A stretch of DNA of 64,000 nt, from the NCBI RefSeq assembly GCF_001514495.1, contig NZ_BCNM01000006.1:1-64000 (forward strand), read 5' to 3'. Below, one piece after another: positions 41,668 to 49,979 of the stretch; the first letter of the stretch is position 1, and every line of letters starts with the position of its first letter. The notes beneath the pieces were generated by a model. The model was not told where the DNA came from. It worked only from the letters and a program-made list of their open reading frames with translations, and did no database searches. A program made the translations under genes and the position numbers. The stretch is from Paenibacillus pabuli NBRC 13638 (GTDB lineage: Bacteria > Bacillota > Bacilli > Paenibacillales > Paenibacillaceae).

Positions 41668-44040
41668 ATGTTAAAGCCAAGATTGACCAAGTACATGGTG
41701 ATGATGCTGGTATTGGTGCTGAGTATTTCCAACGTAGGCTTGGCCGCTGCGGCAGATAAAGAACTGTCCAAAATTGTAGTTTCCAAAAATGAGTTGTCGC
41801 TCGAAGTGGGTGATTCCAGTTCGGTCACGGTGACAGGAGTATATACCGATAATACATCGGCAAACGTAACCATCAGTTCTTCCTGGAGTAGCAGTGATAC
41901 TTCGATAGCGACTGTATATAATGGTGCCATTACTGCCAAAAAGGAAGGCACGGCAACCATTACAACTTCGTATCTGACTCAGAGTCAGACGGTTCAGGTG
42001 AATGTAACCAAAAAGGTCAAAGCCCTGTCCAAAAACGTGCAGTCGTTGGACTTGCGCACAGGAGATAGCAAAGACATTATTTTGACGGCAACCTACAGTG
42101 ATAACACGACCAATGCCGAAGCCTCCAAAGTTGCCGAGTGGTCATCCGATGACGAGAAAGTGGCAACGGTTGTGAATGGTAAAGTTACGGGACAGAGTGC
42201 CGGTACGGCCGTTATCACAGGTAAAGTAGGCAGTCAAAGTGTGACTGTGGATGTGAACGTTGAGGTTGTTAAACGTGTGGATGTGGACAAGAAAACAGTC
42301 AATCTGTTATTGAACAAAAGCGAAAGTGTAACATTGACAGCCACCTATCCAGACGGCACAACCAAAGATGTAACGGATCTGGCGGAGTGGACGTCAAGTA
42401 ACGAAAAAGTAGCAGATGTGATAAAAGGTGAGATCACAGGATACTCGGCAGGTTCTGCCAAGATCACAGCCAAATATGGAACGAAGTCTGTATCCGTAGA
42501 TGTGGACGTCGATCTGACAAGCAAACTGAGTGTGGAAAAACAGAGCATTTTCTTCCGCTTGAGCGGGCCCACTAAAACAGCAGATGTAGTATTGACCGCC
42601 TCTTACCCGAATAGCGCTGATGTGAATGTCACGGATCAAGCGACATGGACATCCAGCAATGAGAAGGTTGCGACAGTCTTCAAGGGACAAGTTACTGCGA
42701 TTGGTGCAGGTTCAACAACAATCAAGGCAACGTATAGCGGCAAAACCGTGGAAATAGCTGTCGATGTAGATACAGCAAGATACCTGGATATTGCCGGTAT
42801 CGAAGATAAACTGGCCATGAGTGTTACGGGTGATAACAAAACCAAGAAACTGGTAACTAATGCTGAATATATTGACGGAAGCAAAGAAGACGTAACCTCC
42901 AAAGCAACATGGACTTCAAGCAACGCAGATATCGTTTATGTATCAAACGGAGAACTGATCGCATACAAGTCAGGAACAGCGACCATCACTGCCGCATACG
43001 GCGGTAAAACCGTTAAATTTACAGTGAATGTAGACGTGGCGGACAAGTATGAATTGGATAAGAAAAAAGCCTCGGTAGCTGTTAAAGGTACTTTGTCTGT
43101 GAAAGTGCTGGCTGTCTACGGTGAGACGTCCAAAGACGTATCCGAAGACGCAACGTGGAACAGCAGCAGCGACAAAATCGCTGAAGTGGATAGCAAGGGT
43201 GTGGTAACGGGTATTGCAACAGGTAAGGTTACCATTACAGCGAAAATCGAAGGCAAAACGTTAACGCTGCCTGTTGAAGTAGGCATGGCGAGCGGACTGG
43301 AAGCCGATCTAAACTTTGTGGTGTTATCCGCCAAGGAAACACAGCAAATTGTGCTAACGGCAACCGATGAGGATGGATTAACACAGGATGTATCCTCGGA
43401 AGCCACATGGAAATCAAGCAACACACGCGTAGCGGATGTGAAAAAAGGCGTGATCACAGCGAACAGCAGTGGTAAAGCTAACATTACGGCTGAGTATGGT
43501 TCCCAAAAAGTGACGATTCAGGTTGAAGTGGACGTCATTTCTCGCATCGAAGCATCCGAACCGGTGCTTTCCCTGAAATCGGGGGATACAGCGGATCTTA
43601 AAGTTGTTGCATATCTGAGCGACGGTAGCGAACGTGATGTTACGGATAAAGCTGAATGGAAAACCAATAGTTATAAGGTAGCTCAAGTGACTAAGGGTAA
43701 AGTGAAAGCACTCAGTTCAGGTAAAGCGAAAATTACAGCCAAGTACGGCAGCAAATCTGTAACGGTTGCCGTTGAAGTGGATACACTGAAATATTTGCAG
43801 ACCGATAAGGTGACCCTCACCATGAAGGCTGGGGACAAGGTAACCGTGGTCGCCACGGCAACCTATGCGGATGGCAGTGAAGCGAATGTATCCAAACCGG
43901 CGCTCTGGAAATCTTCCCGTATTGCGACAGCATCGGTGAAGGATGGCATCATCCAGGCCAACGGTAAAGGTAAAGCAACGATTACCGTGTCTTATGCAGG
44001 TGTAAAAACCAAAGTAACGGTAGTGGTTGAAGCGAAATAA
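41668..44040 (+). CDS. Secreted protein with nine Ig-like (BIG2) repeats
   Basis: The product is about 790 residues. After a signal peptide (ending near GLAAAADKEL) come nine tandem repeats of about 85 residues, each with a TATY-type strand, a (D/N)VT(D/S)..A.W.S(S/N) core with W-(T/K)-S-S-(N/D), VA.V..G.(V/I)TA and a GTA.I(T)..YG.K..(T/V) end, as in bacterial Ig-like group 2 domains. No LPXTG, SLH or catalytic domain is visible, so anchoring is not explained; it may be released or held by the wall. The ATG at 41668 fits GGAGGG spacing better than 41665. Confidence 0.9.
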   Translation: MLKPRLTKYMVMMLVLVLSISNVGLAAAADKELSKIVVSKNELSLEVGDSSSVTVTGVYTDNTSANVTISSSWSSSDTSIATVYNGAITAKKEGTATITTSYLTQSQTVQVNVTKKVKALSKNVQSLDLRTGDSKDIILTATYSDNTTNAEASKVAEWSSDDEKVATVVNGKVTGQSAGTAVITGKVGSQSVTVDVNVEVVKRVDVDKKTVNLLLNKSESVTLTATYPDGTTKDVTDLAEWTSSNEKVADVIKGEITGYSAGSAKITAKYGTKSVSVDVDVDLTSKLSVEKQSIFFRLSGPTKTADVVLTASYPNSADVNVTDQATWTSSNEKVATVFKGQVTAIGAGSTTIKATYSGKTVEIAVDVDTARYLDIAGIEDKLAMSVTGDNKTKKLVTNAEYIDGSKEDVTSKATWTSSNADIVYVSNGELIAYKSGTATITAAYGGKTVKFTVNVDVADKYELDKKKASVAVKGTLSVKVLAVYGETSKDVSEDATWNSSSDKIAEVDSKGVVTGIATGKVTITAKIEGKTLTLPVEVGMASGLEADLNFVVLSAKETQQIVLTATDEDGLTQDVSSEATWKSSNTRVADVKKGVITANSSGKANITAEYGSQKVTIQVEVDVISRIEASEPVLSLKSGDTADLKVVAYLSDGSERDVTDKAEWKTNSYKVAQVTKGKVKALSSGKAKITAKYGSKSVTVAVEVDTLKYLQTDKVTLTMKAGDKVTVVATATYADGSEANVSKPALWKSSRIATASVKDGIIQANGKGKATITVSYAGVKTKVTVVVEAK

Positions 44041-44079
44041 TATCTTCAAGTACGAAGGCGAGATTAACAATTCTATGTG

Positions 44080-44117
44080 CGGTGATGACAGCTTAAATGC
44101 TGGCGTCACCGTTTTTT
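44080..44117 (+). terminator. Rho-independent terminator of the Ig-like repeat gene
   Basis: CGGTGATGACAGC and GCTGGCGTCACCG form an imperfect stem around TTAAAT, followed by six T residues. Confidence 0.85.
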
Positions 44118-44241
44118 CATAGGGAAATAGATATAAAAACTAATAATACGAAAAAGAAACGCCCTAAAACTTGTACATATATCCGCATTGGATATAAACA
44201 CATTGTTCTGTGACGTTCCTTCGAATTTGAATAATGAATGA

Positions 44242-44787
44242 TTACATCGTATGAGACAGCACCAGCGCACCGTATGCAAAAGCAATGACAATGAGGATGG
44301 CCGGATGCAGTTTGGTTTTGGTCATGACCCAGAGTGAGATGCCAGCGATGATCAGAGTCTGCCATATGCCGATGGAATCGGTGGATACCTGACCGAACTC
44401 CCAGGTAAGCAGAATCATGAGTACAGCGATCACGGGCTGTACGAGCAAGGTCATGCCCTTCACCTTGGGGGAAGTACGATGCTTGTTAAGCAAACGGAGC
44501 AGCAGGATCAGTGCGGCGGCCGAAGGTACAATTGTGGCGAAACTGGCAATGAATGCGCCAAACCAGCCAGCCACCTGATAGCCTACAAATGCGGCAATTT
44601 TGGTCGCGATCGGACCGGGAAGTGCATTGCCGATGGCGAGCACATCACCGAATTGTTCCGTGGTCATCCATTTGTAGTGATTCACTACTTCTTCCTGCAT
44701 TAGCGGAATGGAGGCAGGGCCGCCTCCGTATCCCAAGATGTTGGCTACAAAAAATCCCCAAAACAATTCCCACCATGTCTGAAGCAT
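44242..44787 (-). CDS. Chromate transporter, half-size subunit B
   Basis: This 181-residue membrane protein is a single CHR domain: GYGGGPASIPLMQEEVV near the N terminus and the family core VLAIGNALPGPIATKIAAFVGYQVAGW. Chromate exporters of Bacilli often come as two adjacent half-size subunits that together equal one full-length ChrA. It starts three bases after the stop of the first subunit gene. Chromate efflux or sulfate-analogue transport is the family activity; the natural substrate is not shown here. Confidence 0.92.
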   Translation of the reverse strand: MLQTWWELFWGFFVANILGYGGGPASIPLMQEEVVNHYKWMTTEQFGDVLAIGNALPGPIATKIAAFVGYQVAGWFGAFIASFATIVPSAAALILLLRLLNKHRTSPKVKGMTLLVQPVIAVLMILLTWEFGQVSTDSIGIWQTLIIAGISLWVMTKTKLHPAILIVIAFAYGALVLSHTM

Positions 44788-44790
44788 CGC

Positions 44791-45378
44791 TTAGGACACC
44801 CCCTTGTCGGAGTCGCCTCTGGATTTGAAGCGCTGGACGACATCCAGATGAAAGACGCCATATCCGAGGAAGACGGCAATGACAATACCGGGGTGAATGT
44901 CCAGCAGCTGCAATAGCACAAACGCAAGGACACCAAACAGGAGGGCAAAGGTCGTGCCGAGTCCCTTCCATGCTTTCTTGGCGAACTCGTAAGCCATCAT
45001 GCCGAGCATAACGAAAATGACCGGGCGTACGGCTGCCACCATGCCTGCTACGACTTTGGATTCGCGCAGTGCGTACATGGAACCCAGGAGTGCAATGATG
45101 GCAATGCTCGTCGGCAAAATGTGGGCCAGAACGGACACAATAGCGCCCAGCACACCTTTGGTTTTGTAACCAAGATACGCAGCCATCTTGGTGGCAATAG
45201 GACCAGGCAGGGCATTCGCAATGGCCAAAATCTCGCCAAATTCCTCATCGCTGACCCACTTATAACGGGTAACGGCTTCGTAACGGATCAGTGGAATAAC
45301 CGAAGGGCCGCCCCCATATCCCAACACTCCGGTTCGTACCATTCCGATGACGAGACCGTTGTAATCTTTCCAACTCAT
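44791..45378 (-). CDS. Chromate transporter, half-size subunit A
   Basis: This 195-residue partner has the same CHR domain signatures, LGYGGGPSVIPLIRYEAV and ILAIANALPGPIATKMAAYLGY. Together with subunit B it should form one chromate (CHR family) transporter. It lies 12 bases after the Lrp-type regulator gene with GGAGGAAA as ribosome site, so regulator and both subunits are one operon. Confidence 0.92.
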   Translation of the reverse strand: MSWKDYNGLVIGMVRTGVLGYGGGPSVIPLIRYEAVTRYKWVSDEEFGEILAIANALPGPIATKMAAYLGYKTKGVLGAIVSVLAHILPTSIAIIALLGSMYALRESKVVAGMVAAVRPVIFVMLGMMAYEFAKKAWKGLGTTFALLFGVLAFVLLQLLDIHPGIVIAVFLGYGVFHLDVVQRFKSRGDSDKGVS

Positions 45379-45390
45379 GCTGTTTTCCTC

Positions 45391-45885
45391 CTAGAGTCTC
45401 ATGCCCATTCGGCTTTTATATCGTTTTAACAACAGTTGTGACTCTACCTTGACGATGCCCGGCATCTTGTAGAGCTTCTCCAGCAGGAACTGCTCCATCT
45501 CTTCCATATCTGCAAAAATACCATGCATGTGCAGGGTACTCGGGCCTGTCATATGATAGAGGCTGGTTACTGCGGGTTCTTCGTCCAGTTTCGCTGCCAC
45601 TTCATCCAGGAATAGCGGTTCTACATCGACATTGAAAAAGGCAGAGACCTGAAGTCCAACTTTGCCCGGATTGATAACTACGGTGAAGCGTTCAATGATT
45701 CCCTTTTCGGATAACGCGTTAATGCGGGCCTGAACAGCCACACGGGACAATCCAATCTGTGTCCCCAGATCGGTGTAAGATATCCGGCTGTTCTGGTGAA
45801 GAGCGGCAATGATTTTACGATCCATTGCATCCAAATTGTGCATTTGCGGGATTTCTCCTCCCTTGGAGGAGCGTTTCTCTGACAT
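45391..45885 (-). CDS. Lrp/AsnC-family regulator of the chromate-transporter operon
   Basis: The protein is about 164 residues. Its N-terminal helix-turn-helix reads [24 protein letters not shown] then [15 protein letters not shown], and the C-terminal RAM ligand domain follows from about residue 75. The ATG at 45885 has AAAGGATGG nearby; the frame extends upstream without a ribosome site. As the first gene of the operon with two chromate transporter subunits it probably controls their expression, an arrangement that also occurs in other Bacilli. Confidence 0.9.
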   Translation of the reverse strand: MSEKRSSKGGEIPQMHNLDAMDRKIIAALHQNSRISYTDLGTQIGLSRVAVQARINALSEKGIIERFTVVINPGKVGLQVSAFFNVDVEPLFLDEVAAKLDEEPAVTSLYHMTGPSTLHMHGIFADMEEMEQFLLEKLYKMPGIVKVESQLLLKRYKSRMGMRL

Positions 45886-46097
45886 GGTTGACCATCCTTT
45901 TCTTTCACTATATAGAATGAAGTAATACGATAAGAGATACATGCAATAGGTATGTGGCATTCATATTCTAATGACGAATCGTAATGGGAGTCAATAGATT
46001 TATCGTGAATGTTGAATTTATCTGATTCCAAGCTTTCATTTTGTCAATTACGCCAATCAGATACGAGGAACGAAAAGTGGGCTGCAGACATGAATTG

Positions 46098-46140
46098 AAA
46101 AAAAAGACTATTCACGGAGTACTCCGTGAATAGTCTTTTT
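46098..46140 (-). terminator. Perfect 40-bp palindromic terminator after the histidine kinase
   Basis: Bases 46101-46140 are a perfect inverted repeat (AAAAAGACTATTCACGGAGT and its complement), with extra A residues on the left that read as T on the reverse strand. It ends the response regulator/kinase transcript. Confidence 0.88.
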
Positions 46141-46209
46141 GCAGGGAGGCTATAGTCTATAAAGGAGATACCCGACAACCGGGGTGTTCAGTCCCGGTAC
46201 ACGATCAAG

Positions 46210-47322
46210 TTAATGAACCGCTTTGGGCAGGCAAAGGGTAACGACAGTTCCTTCCCCTGGCTCCGAAGATACGGTTAGAGTACCTCCGGCTCCGCGGGCT
46301 CGTTCCTCCATACTGAATAGACCAACACCGTTGCCAGCCGTCGCACCGTTGAACCCTGCGCCATGGTCCTCGATCTTCACAACGGTTGTCTCTTCCGAAT
46401 CTTCCACCGTCACAAGGGCTTCTGATACATCGGCATACTTGGCCACATTGGTTAACGCTTCCTGAATAATACGGTACATGGCGATCTCCCGATTCATCTC
46501 CAGTCGTTTTCGCAGGTTGCATTCCAATTCCACTTCAATTCCATAATGGCGGGTGTAGTTCTCAATATAGGTACGAATGGCGGGGACAACGCCCAGATCA
46601 TCCAGTACGGATGGTCTGAGCTCCCACGCCATGCCGCGTACATCCTCCATAATGCCCGTAACCTGTTTCCGCAGTGCTTCTAAGCCAGGTTGAGGCTGGT
46701 CCGCCAGCAGTCGATCCATCTGAATAACGAGGGAGAAGAGGCTCTGTCCAATGCCGTCATGCAGTTCGCGGGAAATGCGCCGCCGTTCCTCTTCCTGAAT
46801 ATTCATCACCTGGGTCATCATCGTCTGCAACTCGGCTTCAACCTGTTTCAGCTTGGTAACCTCACTCCGTACTGCCAAATACTGATAGGGATCTCCATCG
46901 TTATCGAGGAAGGGAACAATGGTGGTATTCACCCAATAATGGCTGCCATCCTTGGCGCGATTACGGATCTCTCCGTTCCAGACTCGTCCGGAAGAGATGG
47001 TTTCCCACAGGGTCTTCATAAAGTTCTTGCCGTGATAACCCGAATTAATGATCCGGTGATCCTGTCCAATTAATTCTTCCCGATTATATTGTGAGATTTC
47101 GCAGAATTTATCGTTCACATACTGAATCTTTCCTTTGCGGTCCGTGAGGGCGACAATGGACGACTCATCCAGGGCAAACTTCAAATCACTGAGTTGATGC
47201 AGAGAACCCTTCAGCCTGCTGCGAAATTCTGTATCTGTAATGTGACCGTCAATATCCTTCAGTAACTGACGCACAGGCTGATCAGCAAATCCGCTAAGTC
47301 TGTTTTCGCGTGTGCTACTCAA
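46210..47322 (-). CDS. PAS-domain sensor histidine kinase (NarL/NreB class)
   Basis: This cytosolic kinase of 370 residues has a PAS domain (residues about 45-165, with QYNREELIGQDHRIINSGYH), a HisKA_3 phosphoacceptor box EEERRRISRELHDGIGQSL and an HATPase_c domain ending GVGLFSMEERARGAGG. No membrane segment is visible. It lacks the cysteine cluster that holds the oxygen-sensing Fe-S centre of staphylococcal NreB, so the signal may differ. The start is a TTG overlapping the response-regulator stop by eight bases. Its partner is the preceding NarL-type regulator. Confidence 0.9.
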   Translation of the reverse strand: MSSTRENRLSGFADQPVRQLLKDIDGHITDTEFRSRLKGSLHQLSDLKFALDESSIVALTDRKGKIQYVNDKFCEISQYNREELIGQDHRIINSGYHGKNFMKTLWETISSGRVWNGEIRNRAKDGSHYWVNTTIVPFLDNDGDPYQYLAVRSEVTKLKQVEAELQTMMTQVMNIQEEERRRISRELHDGIGQSLFSLVIQMDRLLADQPQPGLEALRKQVTGIMEDVRGMAWELRPSVLDDLGVVPAIRTYIENYTRHYGIEVELECNLRKRLEMNREIAMYRIIQEALTNVAKYADVSEALVTVEDSEETTVVKIEDHGAGFNGATAGNGVGLFSMEERARGAGGTLTVSSEPGEGTVVTLCLPKAVH

Positions 47323-47965
47323 AGTTCAACAACCCCTTTTTCATCGCAAATTTCACCAATTCGGGCCGGGTGCGCAGGCCAAGCTTCTCCATCAGGTTAC
47401 TTTTGTGAGATTCGACCGTTTTGACACTGATGACCAGATGTTCAGCAATTTCCTTATTGGCATAACCTTTGGCGATCCAGGACAAGATCTCTTTCTCTCG
47501 CTCGGATAACGTGTCATACGGTCCGGCGTTCTCCTGCTTGGCTTTGTCCAGGTATTCACTCATCAGCCGCTTGGTCGCACTTGGGTACAGATAGGCGCTA
47601 CCCTCTGCTACGGAACGAATAGCGGCGAGCAATTCTTCATGCGGCGCACTTTTGAGAATATATCCGGATGCTCCCGCGTGGATGGCGCGGAACAGATACT
47701 CTTCATCGTCATGCATGGTCAGTATCAGAATGGAGACATCCGGCATCAATTTCTTCAATTCAGCAGTAGCTGTCAGACCGTCTTTGCCTGGCGGCATGCT
47801 GAAATCCATCAAGACCACATCCGGTTTCAGTTCTTGTGCCTTGGCAATAGCCTCGTCCCCATCCGCTGCGTCTCCAACAATATGTATATCATTCTTACCG
47901 TCGAGCAGGGCAATCAGCCCGGAGCGTACGACTACATGGTCGTCGACAACTAATAATTGAATCAC
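47315..47965 (-). CDS. NarL/FixJ-family response regulator
   Basis: This 216-residue regulator has a receiver domain with the phosphoacceptor region VVLMDFSMPPGKDG and a LuxR-type DNA-binding domain LSEREKEILSWIAKGYANKEIAEHLVIS. It is the partner of the overlapping PAS histidine kinase. With the GAF protein gene just upstream and fnr beyond, it looks like a nitrate/oxygen-responsive module, but no respiratory target gene is inside the window. Confidence 0.94.
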   Translation of the reverse strand: MIQLLVVDDHVVVRSGLIALLDGKNDIHIVGDAADGDEAIAKAQELKPDVVLMDFSMPPGKDGLTATAELKKLMPDVSILILTMHDDEEYLFRAIHAGASGYILKSAPHEELLAAIRSVAEGSAYLYPSATKRLMSEYLDKAKQENAGPYDTLSEREKEILSWIAKGYANKEIAEHLVISVKTVESHKSNLMEKLGLRTRPELVKFAMKKGLLNFE

Positions 47966-48010
47966 ATCATTATCCTCCTGTCCGGTTCCACAGTTCTTTC
48001 TTTATCATAC

Positions 48011-48102
48011 CAAAAAAGAAAGCCATTCAGAGGGGAATCTCTGAATAGCTCTCTTTTCTCTGTAAAAAGTCCTGCTATTCCCATAAAGAAATAACAGGAT
48101 TT
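48011..48102 (-). terminator. Two tandem terminators after the GAF-protein gene
   Basis: The hairpins at 48021-48050 (AGCCATTCAGAG with its complement) and 48067-48102 (GTCCTGCTATT with its complement) each have T-rich tails on the reverse strand. They separate the GAF gene from the two-component genes, so these are not one simple transcript. Confidence 0.75.
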
Positions 48103-48127
48103 CTTAGCCTATTGCGGCCAACTATCT

Positions 48128-48559
48128 TTATCCATAGACTTTTGGCTGCAGCTGTATAGCGACCTGTTCGGTCAGACGGACCATTTCCGGTGAGAACGTG
48201 CAGGGTAATCTGCTGCCAAGGAGCAACACGGCTCCAGGAATACTTCCTTGCTGGAACACAGGCACGGCTATGGCACATACCAACCGCTCCGCAAGCATTA
48301 ACGGGCAACGGCCGGGCGTATGCTCCCCGGTGGACTGTGCATCAGATAGAGCGGTGCGTCCAGTCCGAAGTGCTGTGCCAACCAGATCTTGTCCGGGACG
48401 CATCTCCATGCGTTTCACCCGTTCGTTGCTCGCGCCGGAGGTGTACTTCCAGCGCAGCATCGTCCCGGACAGACAGGCCAGTCCGCAAAAATCGCTGGAG
48501 GTACTCAGGCGCAGGACGTCGATCATCTCCTGAATGCCAGATGGGAGTTCATCATGCAT
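48128..48559 (-). CDS. GAF-domain protein, NreA-like
   Basis: This single GAF domain of 143 residues (LRLSTSSDFCGLACL, then RPGQDLVGTALRTGR and FQQGSIPGAVLLLGSR) resembles NreA, the nitrate-binding modulator of the NreB-NreC two-component system, in size and in its place beside a kinase/NarL-regulator pair. The assignment to NreA rests on context and architecture. Separate terminators show it has its own transcript. Confidence 0.7.
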   Translation of the reverse strand: MHDELPSGIQEMIDVLRLSTSSDFCGLACLSGTMLRWKYTSGASNERVKRMEMRPGQDLVGTALRTGRTALSDAQSTGEHTPGRCPLMLAERLVCAIAVPVFQQGSIPGAVLLLGSRLPCTFSPEMVRLTEQVAIQLQPKVYG

Positions 48560-48741
48560 AAGAGGACACTTCCTTTTTTGAAATCATACCGTACGTTATC
48601 GTGTAATCCATATCAATATCGTTAACCTGTGGTAGGGAACATCTTAAAATAAGGGTATTTCGCTGCTGCTTCTATTGTAGCCTCTTTCTTGTGTATTGTA
48701 ATTCAGGGAAAACCCCTATTTCCGTTCTGCAATTTGCTGAT

Positions 48742-48757
48742 CCTGTTTATAAACAGG
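48742..48757. promoter_or_regulatory. Perfect 16-bp palindrome
   Basis: CCTGTTTATAAACAGG is self-complementary over its full length. It lies between the GAF-protein gene and fnr and may be an operator; the binding protein is unknown. Confidence 0.4.
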
Positions 48758-48818
48758 CCCTCAGGCCAGGTATGCCGTAGCTTTTTTCGATTAAAGAGTC
48801 GTATAGGGATCTGATAAG

Positions 48819-48834
48819 TGTGACTTATCTCACA
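48819..48834 (+). promoter_or_regulatory. Consensus Fnr-binding site
   Basis: TGTGA-CTTATC-TCACA matches the TGTGA-N6-TCACA consensus of Bacillus Fnr exactly. It lies about 108 bases ahead of the fnr start codon and suggests autoregulation, or control of the divergent GAF gene. Confidence 0.75.
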
Positions 48835-48941
48835 GCAAATTCAGGGAGTTTCTCGCTCAGGTTCAGGTAATCCCCCGATAACCCCCAAGCTATATTCGCG
48901 GTATGATAGATACATAAGGAACACCGAGGGGGACGATGGTA

Positions 48942-49718
48942 ATGAGTACGATATTCACAGAAAGAACAACCCAGGCGACACAACAAGAACAGACGGAGGC
49001 GAGCCAGATGACACGGGAAACAGGTGGAATCCTTTCGTTCGTTACAGCTGAACAGTGGGGGTTGATCGAGGCCAAGATGCAACCGAAACGGGTAAAGTCG
49101 GGATACAGTCTCTTTCTGGAAGGTGATGAAGCCGGATATCTGTACTACATTCGCTCGGGAAGAGTGAAGCTGACCAAGTCGACCGAGGATGGCAAAGAAA
49201 TCATTTTGTCGATTCAGCAAACCGGGGATCTGATCGGAGAGTTTGGCGGCATTGGCGGATTGACTCATAGCTACAGTGCAGAGATGTCAGGCAAAGGGGA
49301 GCTGGGGATCATCTCGCTCAGTGATTTGGAAAACGTGCTTAGCAAACACGGTGACCTTGCCTTGAAATTCCTGCAATGGATGGCGCTCGCCCAGCGTATC
49401 ACCCAGTCGCGTTTCCGTGACCTCTTGCTCTATGGCAAAGCCGGTGCGCTCGCATCGACGCTCATTCGTGCCAGCAACTCGTATGGTAGAGTTACGCCGG
49501 ATGGCATCGTGCTCGACATGAAGCTGAATCATACCGAGTTGTCGGAAATGATTGGTGCCACGCGGGAGAGTGTAACGCGTATGTTGGGAGCCTGGAAAGA
49601 ACAAGGGACGCTGGACACCGTGGATGGAAAGCTGATGATTCGTGACCTGGCAGCCTTGCGCTGCATGTGCGGATGTCCTACATTTCCAAGCTGCCCGGTA
49701 GAGCTGTGCCGATTGTAA
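48942..49718 (+). CDS. fnr: Fnr-type anaerobic regulator (Crp/Fnr family)
   Basis: The product is about 258 residues: a cyclic-nucleotide-binding-like domain (about 45-165), a dimer helix, a Crp-type helix-turn-helix (MKLNHTELSEMIGATRESVTRML) and a C-terminal cysteine cluster CMCGCPTFPSCPVELC. Bacillus Fnr binds its oxygen-labile Fe-S cluster through such C-terminal cysteines, unlike E. coli FNR. The ATG at 48942 fits the GAGGGGG site; the earlier ATG at 48936 is too close. A consensus Fnr site lies upstream, so it probably regulates its own gene. It is followed by a terminator. Confidence 0.9.
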   Translation: MSTIFTERTTQATQQEQTEASQMTRETGGILSFVTAEQWGLIEAKMQPKRVKSGYSLFLEGDEAGYLYYIRSGRVKLTKSTEDGKEIILSIQQTGDLIGEFGGIGGLTHSYSAEMSGKGELGIISLSDLENVLSKHGDLALKFLQWMALAQRITQSRFRDLLLYGKAGALASTLIRASNSYGRVTPDGIVLDMKLNHTELSEMIGATRESVTRMLGAWKEQGTLDTVDGKLMIRDLAALRCMCGCPTFPSCPVELCRL

Positions 49719-49776
49719 GGAAAGCAAGTTGAATAGAGTTGTACCTTCGATGGCGATTGGGGTCGTAACGGAGAAA

Positions 49777-49820
49777 TCAAAAAAAGGCTGATGTCGATTT
49801 ACTCGGGGTCAGCTTTTTTT
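49777..49820 (+). terminator. Rho-independent terminator of fnr
   Basis: An A-rich arm with GGCTGA pairs with TCAGC followed by seven T residues across a 20-base loop. Confidence 0.7.
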
Positions 49821-49979
49821 GGCGTGGTTAACATTAATGAAGTAATCTTGTTAAGCTAACGGGGCAGGAAAATCAATAATTGGGAACGAATACATAGTTT
49901 GGTTTGTCAAAATTTGATGATTAGTGTGATTTCAACATTCGAGTAATAAAAAGGATCATAAAAAGGAGTAAAGTTTGCC

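Larger units (their letters stand above)
48560..48941. other. 382-base divergent region between the GAF gene and fnr
   Basis: It holds a perfect Fnr-type site at 48819-48834, a perfect 16-bp palindrome at 48742-48757 and candidate -10 boxes TATATT (48891) and TATGAT (48902) ahead of fnr. No additional gene is visible. Confidence 0.65.

Noticed and set aside
41668..44040. Possible CRISPR or DNA-level tandem repeat in the Ig-like gene
   Set aside because: The repeat is in the protein (about 85 residues per unit) and the DNA copies are highly diverged, with no spacer pattern.
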